From Emticicia sp. C21 (GTDB lineage Bacteria; Bacteroidota; Bacteroidia; Cytophagales; Spirosomataceae): a stretch of 64,000 nucleotides of DNA. Below the pieces are notes generated by a model. That model searched no databases, had not been told where the DNA came from, and saw nothing but the letters and a program-made list of their open reading frames with translations. The translations under genes and the position numbers were made by a program. How positions within the stretch are numbered: position 1 is the first letter of the stretch; each line of letters starts with the position of its first letter. Below, piece after piece: positions 8,208-17,991 of the stretch. Location: NCBI RefSeq assembly GCF_003418935.1, contig NZ_QVMT01000010.1, positions 1-64,000 of the forward strand, read 5' to 3'.

Positions 8208-11200
8208 ATGAAACAATCCTACTCTATTCCAATTAGGGCGAGAGCCCTGATTTTGCTATTCTTTATCCTAGGGTCTGCTGCCTACGCTCAAAGAAAAGTA
8301 ACTGGTAAAGTTGTTGATTCCGATGCCCAAATTGGTCTTCCGGGAGTTACAGTCCTTATCAAAGGTGGTACAAAAGGTACATCAACAGATGCTAATGGAA
8401 ATTATTCATTAGATGTTCCGCAAAATGGTGGTACTATCGTTTTTTCATCGATTGGTTATGAAACAAGAGAAGAAGCCATTGGCAACCGCTCTGAAATTAA
8501 CATTTCTTTAAATGCTGATACCAAAGCACTTAACGAGGTGGTAGTAACAGGTTATGCTTCTCAACGTAAAAAAGACATTACAGGTGCTGTAACTGTTGTA
8601 GGTGCTAAAGAGTTAACAGCAACGCCAACAGCCAGCGTTACGCAAATGCTACAGGGTAGAGCTTCTGGTGTTACTGTTGGTAACGACAACTCTCCTGGAG
8701 GTGGTACCATGGTTCGTATCCGTGGATTTGGGTCAATTAACAATAACAGCCCATTGTATGTAATTGATGGCGTGCCTACACAAGGAACCTTGAACCAGAT
8801 AAACCCTAACGACATCGAGTCAATGCAGGTGTTAAAAGATGCTTCTGCAGCTTCTATTTATGGTGCTCGTGCTGCTAATGGGGTGGTTATCATTACCACT
8901 AAGAAAGGTAAACCAGGTGAGCCGAGTTTTACATTTGATTTCTATACAGGTACTCAAAGACCTGGTAAAATGCTTAACTTGTTGAATACCAAAGAATTAG
9001 GTGAGTATTTATATCAGGCAGATTTAGGTGCTGGAAAAAATCCCTCAGTTACTTCTCCTTCGGTTCAATATAAATTCGGTCCTAATGGTGAGCAAACGAT
9101 TGCTGATTATATTTATCCGAACGTGTACGGAACATTGCCTGCCAACTATACTTATACAAATGATATTGCTGACCCTAACTTAGGTAAAACAGCGTACAAC
9201 ATTACAAAAGCAAATAAGGAGGGTACTAACTGGCAAGATGTAATCTTCGATCCAGCCCCAATTTCAAACTTCCAGGTTGGCGCAAGTGGTGGCTCAAATA
9301 ATGCAAAATATGCTATTTCAGCTAACTATTTTAAACAAGATGGTATTTTAAGATATACTAAATACAACAGATACTCTGTCAGAGCAAATACCGAATTCAA
9401 GAAAGGTAGATTTACTTTTGGTGAGAACGTAACAGTATCATACGACGAAAGACAAGGAATCACTAATAACGATGAGTCAAACCCTATCATGTTTGCGATT
9501 CGTGTACACCCGATAATCCCTGTTTTTGATATCACGGGTGGTCCGGCTGCTTTAGGTGGTACTAACAGTTCGCCTTACAACGGTTTTGCAGGAAGTAAAG
9601 GCGTAAACTTAGGTAATGCACCAAACCCATTAGCAAGATTGTATCGCGAAAAAGATAACATTACAAAAGGTGTTCACGTTTTCGGAAACGTATTTGCAGA
9701 GTTAGACATCATCAAAGGTTTAAAAGCAAGAACCAGCTTAGGACTTGAATACAACCTGTCGAACAGATCCGAGTATTTCCACCGTGATATTGAAGCTGCG
9801 GAAGCCAGAGCTGCCAATAGCTTGAACGTTATCAATAACTACGATAGATCAGTTACCTGGTTTAATACCTTAAATTATAATAAAGAATTTGGTGCACATT
9901 CATTGAATGTTCTGGTAGGTACAGAGGCCGTTACTACTTATGCATTTGGTTTCCAGGCTAACAGAAGTGGCTTCGCTTTCGATGATTTAGAATATCGTTA
10001 TCTTGATGCTGGGTCTGCTTCTGGTTTAAATAACTCGGGTGGTGGTGCCACTATCTCTGCGTTGTTCTCTCAGTTCGGTAAAGTTAACTACTCTTTCAAA
10101 GATATTTATCTGGCTGACTTCACACTACGTCGCGATGGTTCATCTCGTTTCTCTGCAGCTAACAGATATGGTGTGTTCCCTGCGTTCTCGGTAGGTGTTC
10201 GTTTGTCTGAATACTCTTTCATGAAAGACCTGAAATTCTTAAACGATATGAAAGTGCGTTTAGGTTGGGGTAAAACAGGTAACCAGTTGATTCCAAACGT
10301 TTATAACGCTTATACACTTTATGCTGCGGATCCTATTCGTAATGCATACGATATCAACGGTACTGGTTCTTCAATCGTAGGTGGTTTTGACCTTGTACAA
10401 TTCGGTAACCCTAATGGTAAATGGGAAACAACTACTTCAACTAACATTGGTTTAGATGCGGTATTGTTCAATAGCAAATTAGAAGTTGTACTTGATTTGT
10501 ATAATCGTGTTACATCTGATATGTTAACGCAAATTGCGATTCCAAGAACTGCAGGTACTGGTACTATTCCTTATACAAACATCGGTGAAGTACAAAACAA
10601 AGGTATCGACGTGGGCTTGAACTATAGAGATAAAGTAGGCGATTTCCGTTATACTGTTGGGGTTAACTTTGCTCATTATAAAAATAATGTTGTTAAGTTG
10701 AACAACGACCCTAACGCTACTATCTTTGGTTTCACTACTCGTCTTCCTGCTATTTCTGCTACCAAAGCGGGTTTACCAATTGCAAGCTACTACGGATATA
10801 TTGTTGATGGTGTAATCAAAGATGATGCTGAAGCAGCTGCAGCTCCTAAATTCGGAACCTATACAAGAGCCGGAACTTTCAAATTCAGAGATGTTAACGG
10901 CGATGGTATTATTACCGCTGCTGACAGAACTATCATTGGTAATCCTCATCCTGACTTTACTTACGGTGTTAATATCAACTTAGGATACAAAAACTGGGAT
11001 TTGACCTTATTTGGACAAGGTTCACAAGGTAACGAAATCTTTAATTATGTTAGATACTGGACAGACTTCAATACTTTCCAAGGTAACAGATCAAAAGAAA
11101 TGTTGTACGATTCTTGGAAAAAACCAGGTGATAATGCTAAACTTCCTCGTTTGAACTCTGGTGATGCTACCAGCCAACAAATCTCTACTTATTTCATTGA

Positions 11201-11462
11201 AGATGGTTCTTATTTCCGTTTGAAAAATGTTCAGTTGACTTACTCAGTACCAACAGGTTGGTCTAAGAAAATTGGTTTAAGCTCTGCTCAGATATACGTT
11301 CAAGGACAGAATATGTTTACAATTACTAAATATACTGGCCTTGATCCGGATATTAACCTAAGAAGATCAGGTACTGATAACCAGGATATCCACATGGGTA
11401 TCGACGAGGGCGCTTACCCTGTTGCAAAATCATACCTAGTTGGTTTGCGTTTAGGATTCTAA
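8208..11462 (+). CDS. SusC/RagA-family TonB-linked outer-membrane transporter
   Basis: 1084 residues: signal peptide (ending near AYAQ, about residue 27), a carboxypeptidase-like beta-sandwich (GKVVDSDAQIGLPGVTVLIK...), a TonB-box-like region (ALNEVVVTGYAS), the plug domain with SIYGARAANGVVIITTKKGK, and a long beta-barrel ending in an aromatic-rich strand (SYLVGLRLGF). It forms the channel half of a SusCD pedal-bin importer for oligomeric substrates. There is no N-terminal STN domain, so direct sigma/anti-sigma signalling is unlikely. SusD follows after 27 bp. The substrate cannot be read; no glycan-active enzyme is linked. Confidence 0.95.
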   Translation: MKQSYSIPIRARALILLFFILGSAAYAQRKVTGKVVDSDAQIGLPGVTVLIKGGTKGTSTDANGNYSLDVPQNGGTIVFSSIGYETREEAIGNRSEINISLNADTKALNEVVVTGYASQRKKDITGAVTVVGAKELTATPTASVTQMLQGRASGVTVGNDNSPGGGTMVRIRGFGSINNNSPLYVIDGVPTQGTLNQINPNDIESMQVLKDASAASIYGARAANGVVIITTKKGKPGEPSFTFDFYTGTQRPGKMLNLLNTKELGEYLYQADLGAGKNPSVTSPSVQYKFGPNGEQTIADYIYPNVYGTLPANYTYTNDIADPNLGKTAYNITKANKEGTNWQDVIFDPAPISNFQVGASGGSNNAKYAISANYFKQDGILRYTKYNRYSVRANTEFKKGRFTFGENVTVSYDERQGITNNDESNPIMFAIRVHPIIPVFDITGGPAALGGTNSSPYNGFAGSKGVNLGNAPNPLARLYREKDNITKGVHVFGNVFAELDIIKGLKARTSLGLEYNLSNRSEYFHRDIEAAEARAANSLNVINNYDRSVTWFNTLNYNKEFGAHSLNVLVGTEAVTTYAFGFQANRSGFAFDDLEYRYLDAGSASGLNNSGGGATISALFSQFGKVNYSFKDIYLADFTLRRDGSSRFSAANRYGVFPAFSVGVRLSEYSFMKDLKFLNDMKVRLGWGKTGNQLIPNVYNAYTLYAADPIRNAYDINGTGSSIVGGFDLVQFGNPNGKWETTTSTNIGLDAVLFNSKLEVVLDLYNRVTSDMLTQIAIPRTAGTGTIPYTNIGEVQNKGIDVGLNYRDKVGDFRYTVGVNFAHYKNNVVKLNNDPNATIFGFTTRLPAISATKAGLPIASYYGYIVDGVIKDDAEAAAAPKFGTYTRAGTFKFRDVNGDGIITAADRTIIGNPHPDFTYGVNINLGYKNWDLTLFGQGSQGNEIFNYVRYWTDFNTFQGNRSKEMLYDSWKKPGDNAKLPRLNSGDATSQQISTYFIEDGSYFRLKNVQLTYSVPTGWSKKIGLSSAQIYVQGQNMFTITKYTGLDPDINLRRSGTDNQDIHMGIDEGAYPVAKSYLVGLRLGF

Positions 11463-11489
11463 TATTATTTAAAAACATTAAAAAAGAGA

Positions 11490-13256
11490 ATGAAAAAATT
11501 AATTATAATAGCACTCTTAGTTGCATCTAACCTTGCTTGTTCTGATGAGTTTTTCAATATAAAACCGCAAGGACGTGCTTCAGTAGATCAGCTTAAGAAC
11601 AAAAATGGTGTTACCGCCCTTTTGGTTGGAGCTTACTCTTTGCTTGATGGTGTGGGTTCTGGTAATACAGGCCGTACCTCAACTGCATCTAACTATGTAT
11701 TTGGTGGAGTTGCCTCAGATGATGCCGTGAAAGGTACTGATGCTGGTGACCAACCAGAACAATCGTTTATTGAACAGTATAACTGGTTGGCAGACAACAC
11801 TTATTTTCTTGGAAAATGGTGGGGTATGTATGATGGTGTAGCTCGTACTAACGAAGTAATTCAGATCGTTAACAGCCCTGAAATTAAAGATATGACCGAC
11901 GCTGAGAAAACTCAGGTAATTGCAGAGGCACGCTTCTTAAGAGCATACTATCATTTCGAATGTAAGAAAATGTGGAAAAATGTGCCTTATATAGACGATA
12001 AAGTTTATGTTGCGGCAGATCCAAACTCTACAAAGATTCCAAACACTGAAGATATATGGCCAAAAATCGAAGCAGATTTCGATTTCGCTGCAAAAAATCT
12101 TCCGGCTGTTCAAACTCAAAAAGGTAGAGCAACACAGTGGTCAGCTAAAGCTTTCCTAGCAAAAGCATATGTTTTCCAAAAGAAATGGGCTCCGGCAAAA
12201 GCTTTATTAGATGATGTTTTAGCTAATTCTGGTAAAAAATTGATGACCAATTATCATGATAATTACAGAAATACTACTAATAACAATGCAGAGTCAATCT
12301 TCGAAGTAGAGTTCTCTATTAACGATGGTACAAACGGTGATAACGGTAACGCAGGTGATAACCTTAACTGGCCTTATTCATCAACTGGTCCTGGTAGAGG
12401 ATGTTGCGGTTTCTATCAACCGTCTCACAACCTGGTGAATGCATTCAAAACTGATGAAAACGGTTTACCATTAATCGGTTCTAAAGTCGATGGCTCAGAA
12501 GATACATTTAACAATGTTGATTTACCAAACGATCAAGGAATTACTGCGGGTACAGCCTTTACGTTAGATAAATCAATCCCTGTTGATCCACGCTTAGACT
12601 GGACAGTAGGTCGTAGAGGTGTTAACTTCCTTGACTGGGGTGGAATGCCAGGCTCTACCTGGGTTCGTGACCAGACCTATGCTGGTCCTTTCATTGGTAA
12701 AAAATGGATGTACTACCTAGCAGAAGAAGGTAGCAGTACTCACTCAACTAACAAACGTAGCGTAAACAATAACTTCAGAATTATTAAATTGTCTAGCGTA
12801 ATTCTTTGGTTAGCAGAATGTGAGATTGAATTAGGTAACTTAGCAAGAGGTGAAGAATTAGTAAATATGATTCGTAACCGTGCAAAAACTGGTAGTGTTC
12901 AGGATGCATCTGTAAATTACAAAATTGAACTTTATCCAGCTGGAACTTTCGCAGCCAAAGGTGCCGATTTTGCAAGAAATGCTGTTCATATGGAAACACG
13001 CTTAGAGTTTGCCATGGAAGGTCACCGTTTCTTCGATTTAGTTCGTTGGGGTATTGCAGAACCAGTACTTAACAAATATGCCAGAGAAGAAGCCGTTGCT
13101 GGTAAAGAGCCATCAGGTAGAACATTCGGAAAACGTGGTTACATGGCAGGTAAAACATTCACCGCTAAAAATAACTACTACCCGCTTCCGCAAGATGAAA
13201 TCTTGAATAGCCAGAAAGACGGTAAACCTGTATTAAAGCAGAACGATGGTTATTAA
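11490..13256 (+). CDS. SusD/RagB-family surface lipoprotein
   Basis: 588 residues. The lipoprotein signal MKKLIIIALLVASNLAC ends at Cys17 and is followed by Ser-Asp-Glu, which resembles the acidic surface-export signal of Bacteroidota lipoproteins. The body has TPR-like helices typical of SusD (AEARFLRAYYHFECKKMW near 150; RLEFAMEGHRFFDLVRWG near 510) and the usual C-terminus with NNYYPLPQDEI. It is the substrate-binding lid for the preceding SusC channel. At 588 residues it is on the long side, with an insert around 270-400. A strong terminator follows, so susC-susD is a closed two-gene unit. Confidence 0.95.
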   Translation: MKKLIIIALLVASNLACSDEFFNIKPQGRASVDQLKNKNGVTALLVGAYSLLDGVGSGNTGRTSTASNYVFGGVASDDAVKGTDAGDQPEQSFIEQYNWLADNTYFLGKWWGMYDGVARTNEVIQIVNSPEIKDMTDAEKTQVIAEARFLRAYYHFECKKMWKNVPYIDDKVYVAADPNSTKIPNTEDIWPKIEADFDFAAKNLPAVQTQKGRATQWSAKAFLAKAYVFQKKWAPAKALLDDVLANSGKKLMTNYHDNYRNTTNNNAESIFEVEFSINDGTNGDNGNAGDNLNWPYSSTGPGRGCCGFYQPSHNLVNAFKTDENGLPLIGSKVDGSEDTFNNVDLPNDQGITAGTAFTLDKSIPVDPRLDWTVGRRGVNFLDWGGMPGSTWVRDQTYAGPFIGKKWMYYLAEEGSSTHSTNKRSVNNNFRIIKLSSVILWLAECEIELGNLARGEELVNMIRNRAKTGSVQDASVNYKIELYPAGTFAAKGADFARNAVHMETRLEFAMEGHRFFDLVRWGIAEPVLNKYAREEAVAGKEPSGRTFGKRGYMAGKTFTAKNNYYPLPQDEILNSQKDGKPVLKQNDGY

Positions 13257-13276
13257 TTGATAATCGAAATAATTTT

Positions 13277-13318
13277 AAAATAGCCAAAGTCATCGACTTT
13301 GGCTATTTTATTTTTTTA
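13277..13318 (+). terminator. Rho-independent terminator after susD
   Basis: A 15-bp perfect stem (13277-13291 with 13295-13309) with a 3-nt loop is followed by a T tract (13310-13317). Confidence 0.9.
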
Positions 13319-13379
13319 TGATTGTTATTATCTTTGAGAAACAATCAACCTGAACTATTCAACTCTAAATAAAGTTTTG

Positions 13380-14906
13380 ATGCCTATTCTCGCCATATCA
13401 GAGTGGACTTCATTTTTTGGCCGCTTTCATCCACTTTTAGTTCATCTACCAATTGGCTTCCTGATTATTGCTAGTGTTTTTGAGATTTTAAAAATTACTG
13501 GTCGCATAAGTGTAAGCCAGGATATTATCCGTGTTGTCTTATTCATATCTGCTGTAAGTGGTACTTTTGCCTGTATTGCAGGATATTTTCTTTCATTGGA
13601 AGGAGGATATAATGAAGAAATGCTGGAAGAGCATAAAATGCAAGGAATATGGTTAGCTGTTTTCTGCTGGGTCGCCTGGTTAGCAAAAAATACCTGGTTG
13701 AACGAAAGGGTAGGGATAAACAAAATTCTATATGCTCCGGCCTTAGTTATTTCTCTGATTTTGATGATGGTTGCGGGCCATCACGGTGGAAACCTCACAC
13801 ATGGAGAAACCTATCTGACTGATAATACGCCACAGCCATTCAGAGCCTGGTTGGGTATGCCCGAAAAAACAGAAAAAGAATCAGACGGTTTGGCCGATAA
13901 ACCGAAAATTCAGAATATCAATGAGGCGATGGTTTATCAGGACATTATCCAGCCTATTTTTAAACAAAAATGTGAACAATGCCATAATGCCAATAAGATG
14001 AAAGGCGATTTAAGGATTGATGAAATAGACTTGTTTAAAAAAGGAGGAAAACACGGAGCTATTTTTGAAGCCAATAATGTGGAGGGAAGTGAGTTTATCA
14101 AAAGAATTCTTTTACCGGAATCAGATGATGATCATATGCCACCGAAAGGCAAAACCCAGATTACTGAAAACGAATTAGAATTAATGAAATGGTGGATTGA
14201 GCAGGGAGCTCCTTTTGATAAAAAAGTTTCTCAGGTTCAAATAAGCGACCCCATTAAACCGATATTATTAAGTTTAGGCGGGGCGTCAGGTGGTAGCTCT
14301 GCATCAGGTGGGGTTAAGCAGGATAAATTTAATATTGAAGAGAAATTATTGAGTGAATCTGTTGATGCTATAAGTGATAATAGCGTAGCTGATTTGAAAA
14401 AATCAGGTGCTCTAATTTTGCCTTTTGCTCAAAATAATAATTTTATTGAAATCAGCTATATCAATAATTCGAAACTATCTGATAATGAATCTTCCATAAT
14501 TACAAAAGCCACCGACCAAACACTTTGGTTGAGATTAAGTGATACGCAAATCACAGACAAAACTTTGGCAGATGTAGCTAAATTGACAAACCTTACCAGA
14601 TTGCATTTAGAGCAAACCAAAATTACTGATAATGGATTAAGTCAGCTAAGTGCTTTAAAGAATCTTGAATATCTGAATCTTATCGGTACAAAAATATCAG
14701 ATTCAGGTATCAGACAATTAGCTTCACTTAAAAATCTGAAGAAATTGTATGTATGGAAAACGGAAGTAACCCCTAAAGGTGCTGAAGAACTAAAGAAAAA
14801 CATTCCGGGTATAAGTATTGATTTAGGAATGACCGAACAGCAGATTGCTGAATTTCTTAAAGCAAAACCAAATGAAACGAGCGACGATGTATATAAGAAA
14901 AAATAA
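13380..14906 (+). CDS. DUF2231-type membrane protein fused to a PSCyt1 cytochrome and leucine-rich repeats
   Basis: 508 residues from the ATG at 13380 (a TTG immediately precedes it). Three parts are visible. (1) Four membrane helices at about 15-155, starting with FHPLLVHLPIGFLIIASVFE, the hallmark of DUF2231. (2) A planctomycete-type cytochrome c domain with CEQCHNANKMKGDLRIDE and DDHMPPKGKTQITENELEL (about 198-285). (3) A C-terminal run of leucine-rich repeats (LTNLTRLHLEQTKITDNGL, LKNLEYLNLIGTKISDSGI, about 385-485). The haem and LRR parts would lie in the periplasm. Its job is unknown; related multidomain proteins occur near sugar-oxidation genes. A terminator separates it from the susCD unit upstream. 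Confidence 0.8.
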   Translation: MPILAISEWTSFFGRFHPLLVHLPIGFLIIASVFEILKITGRISVSQDIIRVVLFISAVSGTFACIAGYFLSLEGGYNEEMLEEHKMQGIWLAVFCWVAWLAKNTWLNERVGINKILYAPALVISLILMMVAGHHGGNLTHGETYLTDNTPQPFRAWLGMPEKTEKESDGLADKPKIQNINEAMVYQDIIQPIFKQKCEQCHNANKMKGDLRIDEIDLFKKGGKHGAIFEANNVEGSEFIKRILLPESDDDHMPPKGKTQITENELELMKWWIEQGAPFDKKVSQVQISDPIKPILLSLGGASGGSSASGGVKQDKFNIEEKLLSESVDAISDNSVADLKKSGALILPFAQNNNFIEISYINNSKLSDNESSIITKATDQTLWLRLSDTQITDKTLADVAKLTNLTRLHLEQTKITDNGLSQLSALKNLEYLNLIGTKISDSGIRQLASLKNLKKLYVWKTEVTPKGAEELKKNIPGISIDLGMTEQQIAEFLKAKPNETSDDVYKKK

Positions 14907-14930
14907 AGGTTGGAGTTAAACTCCAACCTT
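14906..14930. terminator. Bidirectional terminator overlapping a stop codon
   Basis: A 25-nt near-perfect palindrome (12-nt arms around one base) begins at the last base of the plus-strand stop codon and includes the stop codon and last codons of the convergent GH3-like gene. A-rich and T-rich flanks suit termination in both directions. Confidence 0.75.
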
Positions 14931-16478
14931 CTCATAATTCTTCTTAACAAAGTCTTCCCATTCATCAACCAATTTCCCTTTGAGTACTCTTGGAAATTTA
15001 TGCTGTCCGCCTTCTTTCCCTTTTAATTTCATCCAATCGTAGAAAGCCTTAGTCGGCAGCGCTCTTAAGAAAACATTTTTTAGCGCGTGCCCTCTTTCAA
15101 CGGCGTAATCATCATTCAATTCGAAAAGTTTTTTATCAATTAATTCACATAGTTGTTTCTCATCTACTTTATCATCAGTCGCCACATACCATTGGTGTGC
15201 AAATAGTGGAGGGTGCTTAATACCAATAACTGTAAATTCGCGTACATCAATCCCTAGGTCTTTTGATACTAACTCAATAGCATTATTCATGTTATCTACC
15301 GATAAATGCTCACCACACAAACTTAAGAAATGCTTGGTTCTTCCTGTAATCTTTATTTCTGCTCTGTTTTTATTGGTAAATTTCACAGTATCCCCAATCA
15401 GGTAACGCCAGGCCCCCGCACAAGTTGAAATTAATAGCGCATAATCAACATCTTCTTCTACCTCGTGCACCATTAAGGTTTGTGGTTTTGCGGCAATATT
15501 TCCGTCTTCATCAAAATTATTCTCGTTAAACGGAATAAACTCAAAGAAAAGACCTTGATTTAACACTAATCTTAAGTTACCATCCGGGCGATCCTGATAA
15601 GCCAAGAAACCTTCTGATGCCATATAGGTTTCAATATAGATTACAGGTTTGCCAAACAATTTCTCTAAACCCTGCTTATAGGGTTCCAAAGAAACACCAC
15701 CCCAGGCAAAAGCCGTAAGGTTAGGCCATAATTCATGAATATTTTTGAGATTATAGCGCTTGATAATTTTTTCAAGCAAGATGGTATGCCAGGCTGGTAC
15801 ACCTGCCAGAAAACCAATATCCCAGTTTTTGGCATTCTCAGTAATTTCTTCCAGTTTATTGCCCCAATTGCGCTCGGCGGCAATTCTCTGACCTGGTTTA
15901 TAAAAATTCTGAAACCAGAATGGGAGAGTGCCGGTAGTAATACCACTTAAATCACCTTCATAATGAGAATCAACTTCATTAAGTGCAGTACTTCCACCAA
16001 GCATGAGATACCCGGTTTCATAAATATTTGCAGGTAGTTTATTATAATGGCCTAGTGATATAATCTGATTAATACTGGTTCTTTGGATGGCCTTAATCAT
16101 ATCCTTAGTAACCGGAATAGCTTTCGAAGCCGCATCTGAAGTACCCGAACTTAAGGCAAAGTATTTTATTCTACCAGGCCAACAGACATTCTTTTCTCCA
16201 TTACGGGCCTTATACCACCATTCATCGTAAATTTTATTATAATCGTATATCGGAACTAATTCTTTAAATTTTGCATAAAAATCAGTTCCTTTTTCAAAAA
16301 TTGCAGTACTTAATATTTCGTCAAAATGATATTTTTCACCAAACTGCGTATAGCGTGCCTTTGCAATTAGTTTTGTGAAGGCCTTTTTTTGCCATTTCAG
16401 CGGTTTAACTTTTCTTATTTTTTGTATGGTACTCGTAAACTTTATGCTTCCCTTTAATAAACTTCCTAAAACTGCCAT
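14916..16478 (-). CDS. GH3-family acyl-adenylating protein
   Basis: 520 residues matching bacterial relatives of plant GH3 auxin-amido synthetases: LKWQKKAFTKLIAKARYTQFGEKYHF at the start, an ATP-binding SSGTSDAASKAIPVT motif (about 131-145), and the C-terminal domain with GRTKHFLSLCGEHLS (about 377-391). Plant members adenylate a carboxylate and join it to an amino acid. Bacteroidota homologues are common but their substrates are unknown. The next gene upstream on the same strand is surE, 104 bp away. Confidence 0.85.
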   Translation of the reverse strand: MAVLGSLLKGSIKFTSTIQKIRKVKPLKWQKKAFTKLIAKARYTQFGEKYHFDEILSTAIFEKGTDFYAKFKELVPIYDYNKIYDEWWYKARNGEKNVCWPGRIKYFALSSGTSDAASKAIPVTKDMIKAIQRTSINQIISLGHYNKLPANIYETGYLMLGGSTALNEVDSHYEGDLSGITTGTLPFWFQNFYKPGQRIAAERNWGNKLEEITENAKNWDIGFLAGVPAWHTILLEKIIKRYNLKNIHELWPNLTAFAWGGVSLEPYKQGLEKLFGKPVIYIETYMASEGFLAYQDRPDGNLRLVLNQGLFFEFIPFNENNFDEDGNIAAKPQTLMVHEVEEDVDYALLISTCAGAWRYLIGDTVKFTNKNRAEIKITGRTKHFLSLCGEHLSVDNMNNAIELVSKDLGIDVREFTVIGIKHPPLFAHQWYVATDDKVDEKQLCELIDKKLFELNDDYAVERGHALKNVFLRALPTKAFYDWMKLKGKEGGQHKFPRVLKGKLVDEWEDFVKKNYEKVGV

Positions 16479-16582
16479 ATACTAATAAATATTAAATAGG
16501 TGAAGTGCAAATCATCTTAATTCTACAAAGACTATCAGCTAAAATTGCTAAATCTAATAGACAAATCCTACTTTTTTAAGGT

Positions 16583-17350
16583 TTATAGTTTCCATTTCTT
16601 TAATGTTTTAATCTCTGGATACGCAGTTCTGTCTATCTGAACAGGAACAATAGCGACATAATTATTATCCATTGCCCAAATATCGGTGTCTTCACTTTCC
16701 GGTTCGCGATTCACAAAATCTCCTCCCATCCAAAAATAAGGTCTACCATATAAATCGGTTCTGGCATCAAATTCTTCTCTCCAGTAACCATTCGTCTGGC
16801 GACAAATTTTTATACCCTTGATGGGCTCATCAGATTTAGCTGGGAAATTTACATTCAATGCGGTATGAGAAGGAATGCCGTTTTTCAATGACTTTTCAAC
16901 GATTTTTTTCAAAGAACGTTTCACATGTCTGAAATCAGCATCATATTTAAAATCATTTAGTGAAAATCCTATCGCTGGAATCCCTTCAATGGCAGCTTCA
17001 ACCGCCGCCGACATGGTTCCTGAATAAAGTACTGATACTGAGGCATTCATACCATGATTTATACCACTTACAACTAAATCAATTTTTCTGCCTCTTAAAA
17101 AATGGTGTTTTGCCAGCTTAACACAGTCTGCAGGAGTGCCTGAACATTCGTAAGCTTCAATATCTTTAAAAATCTTAGATTTTTTTATGTGGATGGTGCT
17201 ATCTACCGTAATCGCATGACCCATACCTGAATTCGGACTGTCAGGAGCAACAACAAAAACATCGCCCAATTTACTTACTACATCAATTAAAACAGAAATA
17301 CCTTTTGAGGTTATGCCATCATCGTTGGTTACTAAAATAAGTGGTCTCAT
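16583..17350 (-). CDS. surE: 5'/3'-nucleotidase SurE
   Basis: 255 residues with the metal-binding start LILVTNDDGI (Asp-Asp at about 10-11), SPNSGMGHAIT (the Ser and Asn ligand region) and VSGINHGMN (Asn ligand). SurE is a cytosolic survival protein that removes phosphate from nucleoside 5'- and 3'-monophosphates and from polyphosphate. Length and motifs are complete. It is divergent from the GNAT gene. Confidence 0.95.
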   Translation of the reverse strand: MRPLILVTNDDGITSKGISVLIDVVSKLGDVFVVAPDSPNSGMGHAITVDSTIHIKKSKIFKDIEAYECSGTPADCVKLAKHHFLRGRKIDLVVSGINHGMNASVSVLYSGTMSAAVEAAIEGIPAIGFSLNDFKYDADFRHVKRSLKKIVEKSLKNGIPSHTALNVNFPAKSDEPIKGIKICRQTNGYWREEFDARTDLYGRPYFWMGGDFVNREPESEDTDIWAMDNNYVAIVPVQIDRTAYPEIKTLKKWKL

Positions 17351-17453
17351 ATAAATTTTTTAATGAATATCGTACTCATGGCCCTATAAAATGAGGTTAT
17401 AGGTAAGATTGGAATTTTTATGCAAATTAACAAAATGTTATGTTAGCAGAGTT

Positions 17454-17461
17454 TATATTTG
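17454..17461 (+). promoter_or_regulatory. Candidate -7 element (TATATTTG) for the GNAT gene
   Basis: Fits TAnnTTTG, 20 bp before the ATG, giving a very short leader. No TTG at standard spacing. Confidence 0.35.
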
Positions 17462-17481
17462 CAAAGAAAATTCTCTAACAT

Positions 17482-17991
17482 ATGAAACTGACGTATCGAT
17501 ACGCTACAGCCAAAGACATTGCTATTATTCGAGAAATTGCTGAAAAAACATGGTTTGCTACTTATGAGCCTATTTTAGGCAAGCAACAACCTCAATATAT
17601 GTTCGATTTAATTTATAGTGAAGAAGGATTAGAAGAACAGATGAACGCAGGGCAATTGTTTGTCATCCAATATGCTTCAGATGAAAATCAAATCGATGTA
17701 CCCAGAGCGTTTGCATCATATTCAATGAAAGATGATGATGAGAAAATCTATAAATTGAATAAATTATATCTAAATCCTGATTTTCAAGGAGGGGGATTAG
17801 GTAAAAAGTTATTAATTGAAGTTGAAAAGCAAATAAAAGAATCTGGAGGTAATTGGCTTGACTTGAATGTGAACCGTTACAACAAAGCCAAGCTTTTTTA
17901 TGAAAGAATGGGTTTTGAAATCATTGCTGAAGAAGATATACCTATAGGAGAATATTTTATGAACGATTATGTAATGCGCAAGAAATTATAA
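17482..17991 (+). CDS. GNAT-family N-acetyltransferase
   Basis: 169 residues with the acetyl-CoA-binding segment LYLNPDFQGGGLGKKLL (motif A, Q/R-x-x-G-x-G/A, about 94-110) and a C-terminal NRYNKAKLFYERMGFEI (motif B). It transfers an acetyl group to an amine, often the N-terminus of a protein, a polyamine or an antibiotic; the acceptor cannot be predicted. Its 3' end overlaps the convergent YdeI-like gene by 6 bp. Confidence 0.85.
   Translation: MKLTYRYATAKDIAIIREIAEKTWFATYEPILGKQQPQYMFDLIYSEEGLEEQMNAGQLFVIQYASDENQIDVPRAFASYSMKDDDEKIYKLNKLYLNPDFQGGGLGKKLLIEVEKQIKESGGNWLDLNVNRYNKAKLFYERMGFEIIAEEDIPIGEYFMNDYVMRKKL

Noticed and set aside
15665-15950. Open frames overlapping the GH3-like gene in other frames
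   Set aside because: They have no independent signals and follow from the codon composition of the real gene.
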